NCBI RefSeq assembly: GCF_044772865.1
Contig: NZ_CP173029.1
Span: forward strand, 3,100,001 to 3,164,000
DNA from: Algirhabdus cladophorae
GTDB taxonomy: Bacteria > Pseudomonadota > Alphaproteobacteria > Rhodobacterales > Rhodobacteraceae
Reading direction: 5' to 3'
Length of the DNA stretch: 64,000 nt
The notes under the pieces were generated by a model, which saw nothing but the letters and a program-made list of their open reading frames with translations, made no database searches and was not told the origin of the DNA. A program made the translations under genes and the position numbers. Of the stretch, positions 51,976-61,129 are shown piece after piece (positions within the stretch are counted from its first letter, which is position 1; every line of letters begins with the position of its first letter).

Positions 51976-52569
51976 ATGAGTGATGAGGAAACCATAGGGG
52001 TCTATAACACCCGCGTCGGGGAATATGTCACAGCCTTCACCAAAGGCACTCAAGATGATGATCTGATCGCCTTCATTGCAAAAATGCCTAAAGGGGCGAC
52101 CGTACTGGATCTGGGCTGTGGTCCAGCAGCAGCCTCTGCCCATATGCGCGCGGCAGGCCTGAAGCCTGATCCTGTGGATGCCTCGGTTGAAATGGTGCGT
52201 TTCGCCAATGAAACACACGATATTGGGGCCCGTGTTGGTCGGTTCGAAGATATCGTGGAGGGGGCCGTTTATGATGGTGTTTGGGCAAACTTTAGCCTGC
52301 TGCATGCCCCACGCGCGCAAATGCCAAACCACTTGGAGGCCCTTCACAGGGCGCTCAAACCGCAGGGCCTCTTGCATTTGGGACTGAAACTTGGCGAGGA
52401 CGCCGGGCGCGACAAAATTGGCCGGTTTTATACGTACTACACAGAACCCGAGTTGGAGGCCTTGTTGGACGCAGCCGGGTTCAAAATCACCCATAGCCGA
52501 ACAGACGCCGCAGCCGGAATGGCAGGCACTGTTGATCCCTTTATCATTTTGCACGCGGTGAAATCCTGA
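51976..52569 (+). CDS. class I SAM-dependent methyltransferase
   Basis: A 197-residue methyltransferase. Motif I VLDLGCGPAAASAHM, then VDASVEMVRFAN, YDGVWANFSLLHAP and HLGLKLGE. The substrate is unknown. The stop overlaps the rnhA ATG by one base. Confidence 0.85.
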   Translation: MSDEETIGVYNTRVGEYVTAFTKGTQDDDLIAFIAKMPKGATVLDLGCGPAAASAHMRAAGLKPDPVDASVEMVRFANETHDIGARVGRFEDIVEGAVYDGVWANFSLLHAPRAQMPNHLEALHRALKPQGLLHLGLKLGEDAGRDKIGRFYTYYTEPELEALLDAAGFKITHSRTDAAAGMAGTVDPFIILHAVKS

Positions 52570-53021
52570 TGCCCCAAATCTACGCCTATACCGATGGGGC
52601 CTGCAGCGGCAATCCGGGCCCCGGTGGCTGGGGTGCTTTGCTGATCGCCAAAGACGGCGAAGCTGTGCTGAAAACCCGCGAACTCAAGGGCGGCGAGCCC
52701 GACACGACAAACAACCGAATGGAACTTTTGGCCGCAATCAATGCGCTAGAAACCCTCGAAAAACCCAGTCAAGTCACGGTGATCACTGACAGCGCCTATG
52801 TCAAAGGCGGGATCACGGAATGGATCTTTGGCTGGAAACGACGTGGTTGGAAAACTTCCACCAAAAAGCCCGTGAAAAACGAAGATCTGTGGCGCAGGCT
52901 CGATGAGGCCACGCAACGTCACAGCGTTCAATGGGAATGGGTCAAAGGCCACGCCGGTCACCCGGAAAACGAAAAAGCCGATAAACTGGCCCGGGCCGGA
53001 ATGGCGCCTTTCAAACCCTAG
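52569..53021 (+). CDS. rnhA: ribonuclease HI
   Basis: A 150-residue RNase H that removes RNA from RNA-DNA hybrids. The catalytic set is present: AYTDGACSGNPGPGGWG (Asp), NNRMELLAAINALE (Glu), TDSAYVKGGI (Asp) and KGHAGHPENEKADKLA (His and Asp). Last of the ispH run; a terminator follows. Confidence 0.95.
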   Translation: MPQIYAYTDGACSGNPGPGGWGALLIAKDGEAVLKTRELKGGEPDTTNNRMELLAAINALETLEKPSQVTVITDSAYVKGGITEWIFGWKRRGWKTSTKKPVKNEDLWRRLDEATQRHSVQWEWVKGHAGHPENEKADKLARAGMAPFKP

Positions 53022-53057
53022 GCTGTTTCTTTGTTAAAACATCAGCACCATGTGCAT

Positions 53058-53086
53058 GGGGCCGCCACCCGCGTGGCGGCCCCTTT
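53058..53086. terminator. bidirectional terminator between rnhA and the aminotransferase gene
   Basis: A perfect 11-bp stem (GGGGCCGCCAC and GTGGCGGCCCC) with loop CCGC and a short T-run on the plus strand. Confidence 0.7.
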
Positions 53087-53112
53087 GGCGACCGCGTCAG
53101 CGGGCGCAAATC

Positions 53113-54285
53113 CTATTGCAAATCACCAAAAGCTGCCTGCATGCGCGCCACGGCATCCTCAATGACTGACCGCGGTGCAGCAATGTTAAACCGAAGGAAA
53201 TCATCCCCGCCCTTGCCAAAGGTCGGACCATGATTGACCGCAATCTTAGCTGTGGTTTGCACACGATCTGTAAATTCATCACGTCCCATACCAGTTCCAG
53301 AAAAATCCACCCAGGCTAAATACGTGGCTTCCAGCTCCATAGATTTCAAACCCGGAATTGCATTGATCCCCGCATCAAAAATCCTCCGGTTTTCCTCTAG
53401 ATACGCCACCATATCATCCACCCATTCCGCGCCTTCAGGCGAATAGGCCGCTGTGGCCATTTCAACCCCAAAGCTGTTGGGTGAAATCCCCAGCGCCATC
53501 ATGCGTTTGGTAAATTTGGCGCGCAGTGCGGGATCTTCGATGATCACATTACCCGAATGCGAGCCCGCAATATTAAACGTCTTGGTCGAGGCCGTCATCA
53601 TCACCAAGCGATCTGTGAGTGTCGAATCAACCAAGGGCATCACTGTGTGCGTGGCACCACCAAAAACCAGATCATGATGGATCTCGTCACTGACCAAAAT
53701 CAAATCGTGTCGCTTGGCAAAATCAGCGACACCTTGCAGCTCCTCCCGTGTCCAAACGCGGCCACCGGGATTATGCGGCGAACACAAGACAACCATGGTC
53801 TCATTCCCGGTCATTGCCGCATCATAAGCTTCAAAGTCCATGGTCAAACGTCCATCGTCATTGACCAATTCCATCTCTACAACCTCGCGATCATTGGCAC
53901 GGATCACCTTGGCAAAGGCGTGATAAACTGGCGTGAACAAAACCACGCCGTCGCCGGGTTTGGTGAAGGTGTCGACACACATAGATGTGCCATTGACCAA
54001 TCCATGTGTGGTGAAAATCCAATCAGCCTCGATAGCCCAACCGTGACGATGCTGCATCCACCATGCAATCGCGGCGTTGTAGGCCGAAAAATCACCCATG
54101 TAGCCATAAACGCCATGATCCTGCATCGCGCTCACAGCGTCCTGCACACATTGGGGCGGGGCAAAATCCATGTCTGCCACCCACATCGCAATCCCGTCGT
54201 CTGGTGACACGCCATAAAGCGCCTCCATCCGGTCCCATTTGGAACTTTTCGTGCCGCGACGGTCGATTACGGTATCAAATGACAT
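53113..54285 (-). CDS. PatB/MalY-type cystathionine beta-lyase-like aminotransferase
   Basis: A 390-residue PLP enzyme of fold type I. Start MSFDTVIDRRGTKSSKWDRM; MWVADMDFAPPQCV marks the MalY/PatB group. The PLP Lys lies in MTASTKTFNIAGSHSGN; CSPHNPGGRVWTREEL is the Asn/Pro block and RFNIAAPRSV the Arg block. Members cleave cystathionine or act on amino acids and oppose the mal regulon in E. coli; the role here is not known. Convergent with rnhA, divergent from def. Confidence 0.88.
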   Translation of the reverse strand: MSFDTVIDRRGTKSSKWDRMEALYGVSPDDGIAMWVADMDFAPPQCVQDAVSAMQDHGVYGYMGDFSAYNAAIAWWMQHRHGWAIEADWIFTTHGLVNGTSMCVDTFTKPGDGVVLFTPVYHAFAKVIRANDREVVEMELVNDDGRLTMDFEAYDAAMTGNETMVVLCSPHNPGGRVWTREELQGVADFAKRHDLILVSDEIHHDLVFGGATHTVMPLVDSTLTDRLVMMTASTKTFNIAGSHSGNVIIEDPALRAKFTKRMMALGISPNSFGVEMATAAYSPEGAEWVDDMVAYLEENRRIFDAGINAIPGLKSMELEATYLAWVDFSGTGMGRDEFTDRVQTTAKIAVNHGPTFGKGGDDFLRFNIAAPRSVIEDAVARMQAAFGDLQ

Positions 54286-54382
54286 GCTGTGGTCTCCTTG
54301 GCTTGCACCCGTAAAGCTAGCTGAACCGGTGCTGCGTGCAAGCATGATTGCAAGCCCGCCTTCCCTGCCCTAAATGAAGGGT

Positions 54383-54919
54383 ATGACAGTCAGACCTATC
54401 CTTATTCACCCCGATCCACGGCTCAAAAAGGTGGCCGCACCGCTGGAGGATTCCAGTGACGCAATCCGCGCGTTGGCCAAAGACATGCTTGAGACAATGT
54501 ATGACGCCCCAGGCATTGGACTGGCAGCGCCCCAGATTGGCATATTGGACCGCATGATCGTGCTGGATTGTGTCAAGGAAGAAGGTGAAACGCCCCGCCC
54601 TTTGGTGATGTTGAACCCGCAGGTGATTGCCAGTTCCGATGAGAAAAACGTCTACGAGGAGGGCTGCTTGTCCATCCCCGAACAATTCGCCGAGGTCGAG
54701 CGCCCGCGCGATGTCACAGTCACATGGATGGACGAAAACGGCACTGCCCATCAAGAAGACTTTGACGGGTTGTGGGCCACCTGCATCCAGCATGAAATTG
54801 ACCACCTCGAAGGCAAATTGTTCATCGACTACCTGCGCCCACTCAAGCGCCAGATGATCACCCGCAAAATGCAAAAGCTAAAACGGGAATTGGCCCGCGA
54901 CGGCAACGATGCAGGCTAA
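54383..54919 (+). CDS. def: peptide deformylase
   Basis: A 178-residue deformylase removing N-formyl from nascent proteins. Motifs are intact: GIGLAAPQIG (44-53), EEGCLSIPE (metal ligand Cys95) and CIQHEIDH (His137, catalytic Glu138, His141). MTVRPILIHPDPR is chosen as start; an ATG nine bases upstream (54374) is possible. It is first of def-def-fmt and its last 11 bases overlap the next gene. Confidence 0.92.
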   Translation: MTVRPILIHPDPRLKKVAAPLEDSSDAIRALAKDMLETMYDAPGIGLAAPQIGILDRMIVLDCVKEEGETPRPLVMLNPQVIASSDEKNVYEEGCLSIPEQFAEVERPRDVTVTWMDENGTAHQEDFDGLWATCIQHEIDHLEGKLFIDYLRPLKRQMITRKMQKLKRELARDGNDAG

Positions 54920-55406
54920 GACACGCCCTTTCGTGATGTGGCCGGACAAGCGATTGCGCACGCCCGCAGATCCTGTGACCGAAATCACCGATGACATCCG
55001 CCAGATATGGGCAGATATGATCGAAACCATGGATGCTATGCCCGGCTATGGCCTTGCCGCACCACAAATCGGTGTTATGCAACAGCTTGCCGTGGTCGAC
55101 GCAAGTGACAAACGCGGACAGGCCGTCGTTATGGCCAACCCGGAGGTTCTGCACGCCTCTGTCGAGTTGCGCGAACACGAGGAAGCCAGTCCAAACCTGC
55201 CCGGCTTTAGCAGTGTTATCAAACGCCCCCGAGCCGTGACAGTGAAGTTTCTCAATAAAGACGGGGTCATCGACCGCAAAGACTTTGTGGGCCTTTGGGC
55301 CACATCCGTGCAGCACCAGATCGACCATCTGAATGGCAAAATGTATTTCGAAAACCTCAGCAAAACAAAACGCGACATGCTGCTGCGAAAGGCACGGAAA
55401 CGCTGA
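54909..55406 (+). CDS. degenerate peptide deformylase paralog
   Basis: A 165-residue protein clearly homologous to def. Motif 1, GYGLAAPQIG (46-55), is intact. Motif 2 reads EEASPNLPG (91-99), so the metal-ligand Cys is replaced by Ser94. Motif 3 reads QHQIDH (135-140), so the catalytic Glu is replaced by Gln137. Loss of one metal ligand and the general base implies it does not deformylate. The rest of the fold appears kept, so it may act as a structural or regulatory partner (inference). It sits between the active def and fmt, with a one-base overlap to fmt (TGATG). Confidence 0.85.
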   Translation: MQAKTRPFVMWPDKRLRTPADPVTEITDDIRQIWADMIETMDAMPGYGLAAPQIGVMQQLAVVDASDKRGQAVVMANPEVLHASVELREHEEASPNLPGFSSVIKRPRAVTVKFLNKDGVIDRKDFVGLWATSVQHQIDHLNGKMYFENLSKTKRDMLLRKARKR

Positions 55407-56314
55407 TGCGCATTGTCTTTATGGGAACTCCAGACTTTTCTGTGCCGGTGCTGGATGCTTTGGTGGAAGCAGGCCATGACATCGCTGCGGCCTACTGCCA
55501 ACCGCCGCGTCCTGCGGGGCGCGGAAAAAAGGAACGTCCAACCCCTGTGCATGGGCGCGCTTTGGAATTAGGCCTCGATGTCCGCCATCCGGCATCCCTT
55601 AAAACCGACAATGCTTTGGCAGATTTCTCTGCGTTACAAGCCGACATCGCGGTGGTCGTGGCCTATGGTCTGATCCTGCCACAAACCATCTTGGATGCTC
55701 CTGCAAAAGGATGTCTGAATATCCATGCCAGCCTTTTGCCCCGTTGGCGCGGGGCCGCCCCTATTCACCGCGCGATTATGGCGGGCGACAACCAAACAGG
55801 CGTTTGCATTATGCAAATGGAGGCAGGATTAGACACTGGCCCGGTTCTGCTGCGCGTCGCCACAGATATCGAAACGGATGAAACCACTGGTCAATTGCAC
55901 AATCGTCTGTCCCAATTGGGGGCCACTGCAATTATTTCGGCGCTGGCTCAACTAGAGACCCTCGTCCCAGAGGCCCAGTCAGATCAGGGCATCACCTATG
56001 CAGCCAAAATCCTAAAGGACGAGGCCAAAATCGACTGGACCAAACCTGCTCACATAATTGATGCACAAATTCGCGGGCTATCCCCGTTCCCCGGTGCCTG
56101 GACCAAAATAAACGGTGTGCGCGTCAAAATGTTGGGCAGCACAGTGTCCTCTATGACAGGCCCTGCAGGGACGATCCTGTCTGATCTGACAATCGCCTGT
56201 GGCGACGGCGCGGTGCAAATCACCCGTGCCCAACGCGAAGGCAAGTCAGCCCAAGATACACTGACGTTCCTCAACGGTATGGACGTGCCCCCCGGCACAG
56301 TTGCAGGGGTCTAA
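55406..56314 (+). CDS. fmt: methionyl-tRNA formyltransferase
   Basis: A 302-residue Fmt that formylates initiator tRNA. MRIVFMGTPDFSVPVLDAL starts the N-terminal domain, NIHASLLPRWRGAAPIHRAIMAGD is the catalytic block (Asn, His) and the C-terminal anticodon-arm-binding domain includes LSPFPGAWT. It starts at ATG 55406. Paired with def as in most bacteria. Confidence 0.95.
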   Translation: MRIVFMGTPDFSVPVLDALVEAGHDIAAAYCQPPRPAGRGKKERPTPVHGRALELGLDVRHPASLKTDNALADFSALQADIAVVVAYGLILPQTILDAPAKGCLNIHASLLPRWRGAAPIHRAIMAGDNQTGVCIMQMEAGLDTGPVLLRVATDIETDETTGQLHNRLSQLGATAIISALAQLETLVPEAQSDQGITYAAKILKDEAKIDWTKPAHIIDAQIRGLSPFPGAWTKINGVRVKMLGSTVSSMTGPAGTILSDLTIACGDGAVQITRAQREGKSAQDTLTFLNGMDVPPGTVAGV

Positions 56315-56338
56315 CATGACATCGGCGGAGAAATTGCA

Positions 56339-56752
56339 ATGAAATCAGTTTTTCACTTAGCCTATAACGTCACTGATTTAGACGAAACACGCGCCTTCTA
56401 CGGCGAGCTGTTGGGCTGTGCCGAGGGGCGCAGCACAGACACTTGGGTCGACTACGACTTCTTTGGGCACCAGATTTCGCTGCATCTTGGCACGCCTTTT
56501 GCCACGGCAAATACGGGTAAAGTCGGCGATCACATGGTGCCCATGCCACATCTTGGTATTGTACTGCCAAAACCTGATTGGGACGCGCTGGCCGCTAAAC
56601 TAAAGGCCGTTGGGACGGACTTTGTCCTAGAGCCGCACACGCGCTACCCCGGTGAGCCGGGTGAGCAAAGCACGATGTTCTTCCGCGACCCTTCCGGCAA
56701 TCCGATAGAGGTCAAAGGTTTTGCTGATTTCGATGGGATCTTTGCCAGCTGA
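56339..56752 (+). CDS. VOC-family (glyoxalase/FosX-like) protein
   Basis: A 137-residue protein of two VOC modules: VFHLAYNVTDLDETRAFYGEL, DYDFFGHQISLHL and MFFRDPSGNPIEVKGF. His6, His at FGHQIS and Glu in IEVK fit the usual 2-His-1-Glu metal site of dioxygenases or FosX-like enzymes. The substrate is unknown. 24 bases after fmt. Confidence 0.75.
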   Translation: MKSVFHLAYNVTDLDETRAFYGELLGCAEGRSTDTWVDYDFFGHQISLHLGTPFATANTGKVGDHMVPMPHLGIVLPKPDWDALAAKLKAVGTDFVLEPHTRYPGEPGEQSTMFFRDPSGNPIEVKGFADFDGIFAS

Positions 56753-56755
56753 CAC

Positions 56756-57739
56756 TTATTCCGCAGGAATACGGGCCATCCGTCCGCCACGTGCCGGAAC
56801 GATCCAAACCTCATCCATGGGGTATTGGCTTTCGTCTTTGGACGCCAGCTTGCGCAGAATTTCGATCTGAAACTCGATCCAACCCATGCGATGTACCGTG
56901 CCTGCTTGTGCTTCGATCTTGTCATTGAGGTCCTTCAACTTCCAAAACGGAACCGCAGGAAACGTATGATGCGCCGTGTGATAGGGCATCTGCCAGCACA
57001 GCCAACGCATAACCGCATTTGTCCGCGTGGATCTGGTGTTTTCAAGGATGTCACTCTCATGGCTCAGGCCAAGATGCTCGATCGTATTTTGCAACTGATG
57101 CACAGGCTTGGTCAGCACCATCGGAATAATCCAAAACGTCAGCACAGCCCAACTGCCCACAGCCAAAGACACCAACGCAATCGCCGCATAAAGACCTAAG
57201 TGAATACGCGCTTCACGAATGATCTTCGCCTCTTCGTGCTGCTTGATATATGGCTCAAGGATGATACCGCGCGCGCGACGCACCAGTCCAACGACGCGGT
57301 TGCGCCAATAGGTTATGCCAAAAAACCACAACAGATAAGTTTGCAACGTGTAGGGTTCGCGGACCAATTCGCCATCGCGTTCCCAATCTTGCGTGTACTG
57401 GTGGTGGGCAAAGTGCATGACCTGATCGAAATCACGCGGAAAGATCATAAAAAAGCCGATCACGCGGCCAAACACTTCGTTCGCTTTGCGTGTCTTAAAC
57501 ACCGTGGCATGGCTCAACTCATGTTGGGCGGCATATAAAAAGTTGATCAAAACCCCTAGAATGGCCCCTGTGGCCAAAACCCACCATGTGCCCATAACCA
57601 TAGCGTGTGCCAGCCCCACGACCAAAATGGCGCCAATATGCGAGGCCATTTGCACACCGCCCCACATATCCGAGCGCTCCGTCAGGGCCCGCATTTCATC
57701 GCGGGTCACAAGTTTACGGCGGGAAAATTCAGCGTCCAT
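56756..57739 (-). CDS. membrane fatty acid desaturase-like protein
   Basis: A 327-residue diiron membrane protein. Histidine boxes: HELSH (73-77), HFAHH (109-113) and HTAHHTF near residue 257, separated by four or more membrane segments. Starts MDAEFSRRKLVTRDEMRAL; upstream in-frame codons lie before any ribosome binding site. It would desaturate or hydroxylate a lipid chain; the substrate is not predictable. Convergent with the VOC gene. Confidence 0.85.
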   Translation of the reverse strand: MDAEFSRRKLVTRDEMRALTERSDMWGGVQMASHIGAILVVGLAHAMVMGTWWVLATGAILGVLINFLYAAQHELSHATVFKTRKANEVFGRVIGFFMIFPRDFDQVMHFAHHQYTQDWERDGELVREPYTLQTYLLWFFGITYWRNRVVGLVRRARGIILEPYIKQHEEAKIIREARIHLGLYAAIALVSLAVGSWAVLTFWIIPMVLTKPVHQLQNTIEHLGLSHESDILENTRSTRTNAVMRWLCWQMPYHTAHHTFPAVPFWKLKDLNDKIEAQAGTVHRMGWIEFQIEILRKLASKDESQYPMDEVWIVPARGGRMARIPAE

Positions 57740-57788
57740 TTTTACAGACCTCCGTTTGATCACACGAAAGCCTAGCAGTGAATCCGCG

Positions 57789-58556
57789 TCAGACAAGCAC
57801 CTTAGGCCGCAAAACATGCGGAATTTCGGGGTCGTACAGGGCCGAGTCCTTAAAATCAGTCACTTCGCCCAAAACAGGACCAACCATGATCAAGGCTGTG
57901 CGGGTGATTTTTTCTGCACGGACCTTTTCGCGGATATCAGACAGAGTCCCTCGAATGAACAATTGATCCGGCCAACTGGCACGATAGGCGACCACGACGG
58001 GACAATCCGCCCCGTAATACGGGATTAATTGCCGCTCGATCTCGCGCAGGTTCCTGATGGCCAAATGGATCGCCAATGTGGTGCGCGTGCGGGCAAAATT
58101 CTCGAGGGTTTCATGCTCGGGCATCGACGTGGACTTCATCGACATGCGGGTCAACACGATGGATTGCCCGATCTCTGGTACTGTCAATTCCTGCCCTAAC
58201 GCCGCCGCCGCCGCCGCGTAGGCGGGCACGCCGGGGATGATCTGGTAATCGATCCCATCCGCGCGCAACCGCCTGATCTGTTCTGCGATCGCCCCATAAA
58301 GCGAAGGATCGCCGGAATGCACACGGGCCACATCTTGACCCCTTTTATGAGCCGCCAAAATCTCGGCATGAGTGTCGTCCAAAGTCATTGGCGCTGTGTC
58401 CAAGACACGCGCGCCTTTTGGCGCACACTCCACGACCTCGGCAGGCACCAAGGACCCCGCGTAAAGACACACGGGGCAGGCCCCGATCACACGCGCCGCC
58501 TTCAACGTCAGCAATTCAGGATCACCCGGCCCTGCGCCAATAAAATAGACAGTCAT
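57789..58556 (-). CDS. cobM: precorrin-4 C11-methyltransferase
   Basis: A 255-residue SAM-dependent uroporphyrin-III-type methylase (MTVYFIGAGPGDPELLTLKAARVI, then HSGDPSLYGAI and MPEHETLENFARTRTTLAIHLA). It methylates precorrin-4 at C11 in corrin ring synthesis. Last gene of the cobalamin run; 54 bases downstream of cobJ, with a terminator-like hairpin between. Confidence 0.92.
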   Translation of the reverse strand: MTVYFIGAGPGDPELLTLKAARVIGACPVCLYAGSLVPAEVVECAPKGARVLDTAPMTLDDTHAEILAAHKRGQDVARVHSGDPSLYGAIAEQIRRLRADGIDYQIIPGVPAYAAAAAALGQELTVPEIGQSIVLTRMSMKSTSMPEHETLENFARTRTTLAIHLAIRNLREIERQLIPYYGADCPVVVAYRASWPDQLFIRGTLSDIREKVRAEKITRTALIMVGPVLGEVTDFKDSALYDPEIPHVLRPKVLV

Positions 58557-58579
58557 TGCGCCACCCCAATGCTTCTTTT

Positions 58580-58607
58580 TTCCAAAAATACTCTCGCCGA
58601 AGGCGAA
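58580..58607 (-). terminator. small terminator-like hairpin between cobJ and cobM
   Basis: On the minus strand TTTCGCC-TTC-GGCGAGAG is followed by TATTTTTGG. Similar hairpins recur in Rhodobacterales genomes. It may partly end transcription before cobM. Confidence 0.5.
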
Positions 58608-58610
58608 ACC

Positions 58611-60437
58611 CTACCTTGCATCCGACAGATCCCCATCAATTTTGCGGGCATACCCACGCGGCGTGAACATACGTGGCCCTTCGCCCAGATGGGCCAGCCG
58701 CGAATGACTGGAGCCCACCAAAACAACCGTCAGCATGTCGACTTCGTTCACTTCCAATTCGGACAGCTTGCGATAACGGATATGTTCTTCTGGACGGCCC
58801 AGCGATGAGGCCAACATCACCGGCGTGTCCGCTGGACGGTGCTGCAACAAAATCTCGCGCGCTTCTGCCAGCAAGGTCCGACGGCGCATTGAAACCGGAT
58901 TGTAGAAGGCGATGACAAAATCGCCCTCAGCCGCTGCATGCAGACGTTTGACGATATCTTCGCGAGGGGTCAGCAAGTCTGACAAGGAAATCGCACAGAA
59001 ATCATGGCCCAATGGTGCGCCAGCCCGGGCTGCCGCCCCTTGCAACGCAGACACGCCGGGCGAACAAACCACATCAACCCGCCGGGCTGCATCCGACACA
59101 CCCATGGCATCAGCGCTGCGGTCCAACAGTTCAAACACCAACGCGCCCATTGCGTAGATGCCCGCATCACCCGAACAGACAAGGGCGACGTTCTTGCCCT
59201 TGCCCGCTTGTTCCAGCGCAAAACGGCAACGATCCTCTTCACCGCCTAAAGGGAAATCAGAACGGGTCTTGCCCGCCGCCAAAGGCCCCAACAAATCGAT
59301 ATAAAGGCCATAGCCCACCAATTCTTCGGCCTCTTGGACCAGCTTGGACACTTCAGGCGTGCGCCATGTCGCTTGCCCCGGGCCGATACCAACGATCGAC
59401 AAACGCCCCCGACTGCGGCCTTCAACCGAAAGGATTGGCGCAGGTGCAATGGCCAGAGCCGCTGTGCCCATGGCGCTTTTGCGTTTTGGCGCGATCAACG
59501 TCGCATCCAGCCCAGCCCCGGCAAGGGCTGCATTTTCAGCGACACCGTGACTTCCAATCTCGGCAAAAACCACGTCAGATGTGGTTGCACAACGCGGTGT
59601 CAGATCCTCTAACTGTGCTGCCGTAAACACTTGCAATGGCCTGTCCAATGCAGCCGCCAGAGCCAGAACAGCAGGCTCATCCGCCTTCAGATCAGCGGTA
59701 TAAACGGCTTTGACCGCAGCAGGTGCCACACTGTTGTTCGCCAAAACCCTTGCAACCAGATCGGCTAATTCCTCAGGCGGGCAATTGCGCGAAGCACCGA
59801 CACCCAACGTCACAGTTTGGGGACGAAACACCAATGTTGTCTCAGACAGATCTGATACCGGCTCAACCCCACAGAAAATCTTGACCGCGTCGCCCTGTGG
59901 CAGATCCGCCAACCAGTCCGCTTGATCCGCTGCACTGCCTGTGATCGTAGCGCCACCACCGTTCAATAGTGCAACCATCGCCGCCTTTGCGTTTTGCGGA
60001 TTTTCCAAAGCCCAGCCCAATGGCGGCTCGTCCAAGGCCACACCCAAAGCCACATCGCCTGCCGTCGTGACCGCCGCCATGGCCGATAGACCTTCGGCAA
60101 TTTGAGTGGCCAGACGGTTCGCACCCCGGTGACCGCCCAACAGGGGTACAACCACAGATCCATCATCGGAGATGGACAAAACGGGGGGCTCGGCGAGTTT
60201 GTCATTCAACAAAGACGCCACACCACGGATCAAAATGCCGCTCGCGCAAACGCCGATGATCGGCACGCCAGCAGCAAACAAATCGCGCACATGATCCAAC
60301 GCGTTGGCAAAGATCACATCGGCTTGGTCCACGCGCCCCTCGCGTCCGTGCACTGCGGCCCCCAATAGATCCGCGACACGGTGGGCTACGGGTTCGCCCG
60401 AGCGGGACAGGGCCAAGACAACAGGTTTCACAGCCAT
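58611..60437 (-). CDS. cobJ: CbiG-CobJ fusion: cobalt-precorrin 5A hydrolase-like domain joined to precorrin-3B C17-methyltransferase
   Basis: A 608-residue protein. Residues 1-350 resemble CbiG (GHRGANRLATQIA in the N-terminal part, LGVGASRNCPPEELADLV in the C-terminal CbiG/CobE domain). Residues about 367-608 are CobJ: LSIVGIGPGQATWRTPE, VCSGDAGIYAMGA, VVCSPGVSALQGAAARAGAPLGHDFCAISLSDLLTP. CobJ contracts the ring at precorrin-3B. CbiG belongs to the anaerobic route while the other genes are aerobic-type; CobE of the aerobic route is related to the CbiG C-terminus. The start MAVKPVVLALSRSG overlaps cobI by 10 bases. Confidence 0.9.
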   Translation of the reverse strand: MAVKPVVLALSRSGEPVAHRVADLLGAAVHGREGRVDQADVIFANALDHVRDLFAAGVPIIGVCASGILIRGVASLLNDKLAEPPVLSISDDGSVVVPLLGGHRGANRLATQIAEGLSAMAAVTTAGDVALGVALDEPPLGWALENPQNAKAAMVALLNGGGATITGSAADQADWLADLPQGDAVKIFCGVEPVSDLSETTLVFRPQTVTLGVGASRNCPPEELADLVARVLANNSVAPAAVKAVYTADLKADEPAVLALAAALDRPLQVFTAAQLEDLTPRCATTSDVVFAEIGSHGVAENAALAGAGLDATLIAPKRKSAMGTAALAIAPAPILSVEGRSRGRLSIVGIGPGQATWRTPEVSKLVQEAEELVGYGLYIDLLGPLAAGKTRSDFPLGGEEDRCRFALEQAGKGKNVALVCSGDAGIYAMGALVFELLDRSADAMGVSDAARRVDVVCSPGVSALQGAAARAGAPLGHDFCAISLSDLLTPREDIVKRLHAAAEGDFVIAFYNPVSMRRRTLLAEAREILLQHRPADTPVMLASSLGRPEEHIRYRKLSELEVNEVDMLTVVLVGSSHSRLAHLGEGPRMFTPRGYARKIDGDLSDAR

Positions 60438-61129
60438 GGATCGGCCCCTTTGGTCAAAAGTATCATCGAAAAATAGGGTGCCTTTTCGGGCGCTTCCGCC
60501 AGCGGGCAAATCACTTCTTGTGGGAGGCTGGCGCGTTCCACGTAGACCGCTTGATCCAGCAGGCCCAAGCCGTCAATCACGCCACGGATCTTGGCCAAGT
60601 GGCGGCCCACTTTCATGATCGCAACGCTTTCAGCACCTTCGATACGGCTGCGTAATTCGTCCTGAGGCAGTGGTCCCGGCAGAACCGTTAGGCGCTCGTT
60701 GCGGGCGACCAATGGCTTGGCCGCGCGGGCCGCACAGGTTGTCACTGAGGTCACACCGGGCACGACCTCGACCTCATACGTGTCTGCCAAACGGGCAAAA
60801 ATATACATAAATGAGCCGTAGAAAAATGGATCGCCTTCGCACAAACACACCACATCGTGGCCTGCGTCCAGTTCGTCCGCGATTGCACGCGCGCCGATGT
60901 CATAGGCTGCTTGGGCAGGTTCGCGGGCCGTGGTCATTGGCACATCCATGACAATCTCGCGGGCCCCGCTGGCAATTGCCCCCGCCGCGATAGAGCGCGC
61001 AAAACTGTCGCCACCTGCCAGCGTTGGATAGGCCACCACTTGTGCCCCACTGATCAAACGGTGCGCCTTGAGCGTCATCAACTCGGGATCCCCCGGGCCC
61101 AATCCGACCCCGTACAAAACGCCACTCAT
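60428..61129 (-). CDS. cobI: precorrin-2 C20-methyltransferase
   Basis: A 233-residue CobI: LYGVGLGPGDPELMTLKAHRLI, LCEGDPFFYGSFMYIF, VVPGVTSVTTCAARAAKPL. It methylates precorrin-2 at C20. The ATG overlaps the cobL stop by 4 bases. Confidence 0.93.
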   Translation of the reverse strand: MSGVLYGVGLGPGDPELMTLKAHRLISGAQVVAYPTLAGGDSFARSIAAGAIASGAREIVMDVPMTTAREPAQAAYDIGARAIADELDAGHDVVCLCEGDPFFYGSFMYIFARLADTYEVEVVPGVTSVTTCAARAAKPLVARNERLTVLPGPLPQDELRSRIEGAESVAIMKVGRHLAKIRGVIDGLGLLDQAVYVERASLPQEVICPLAEAPEKAPYFSMILLTKGADPWL

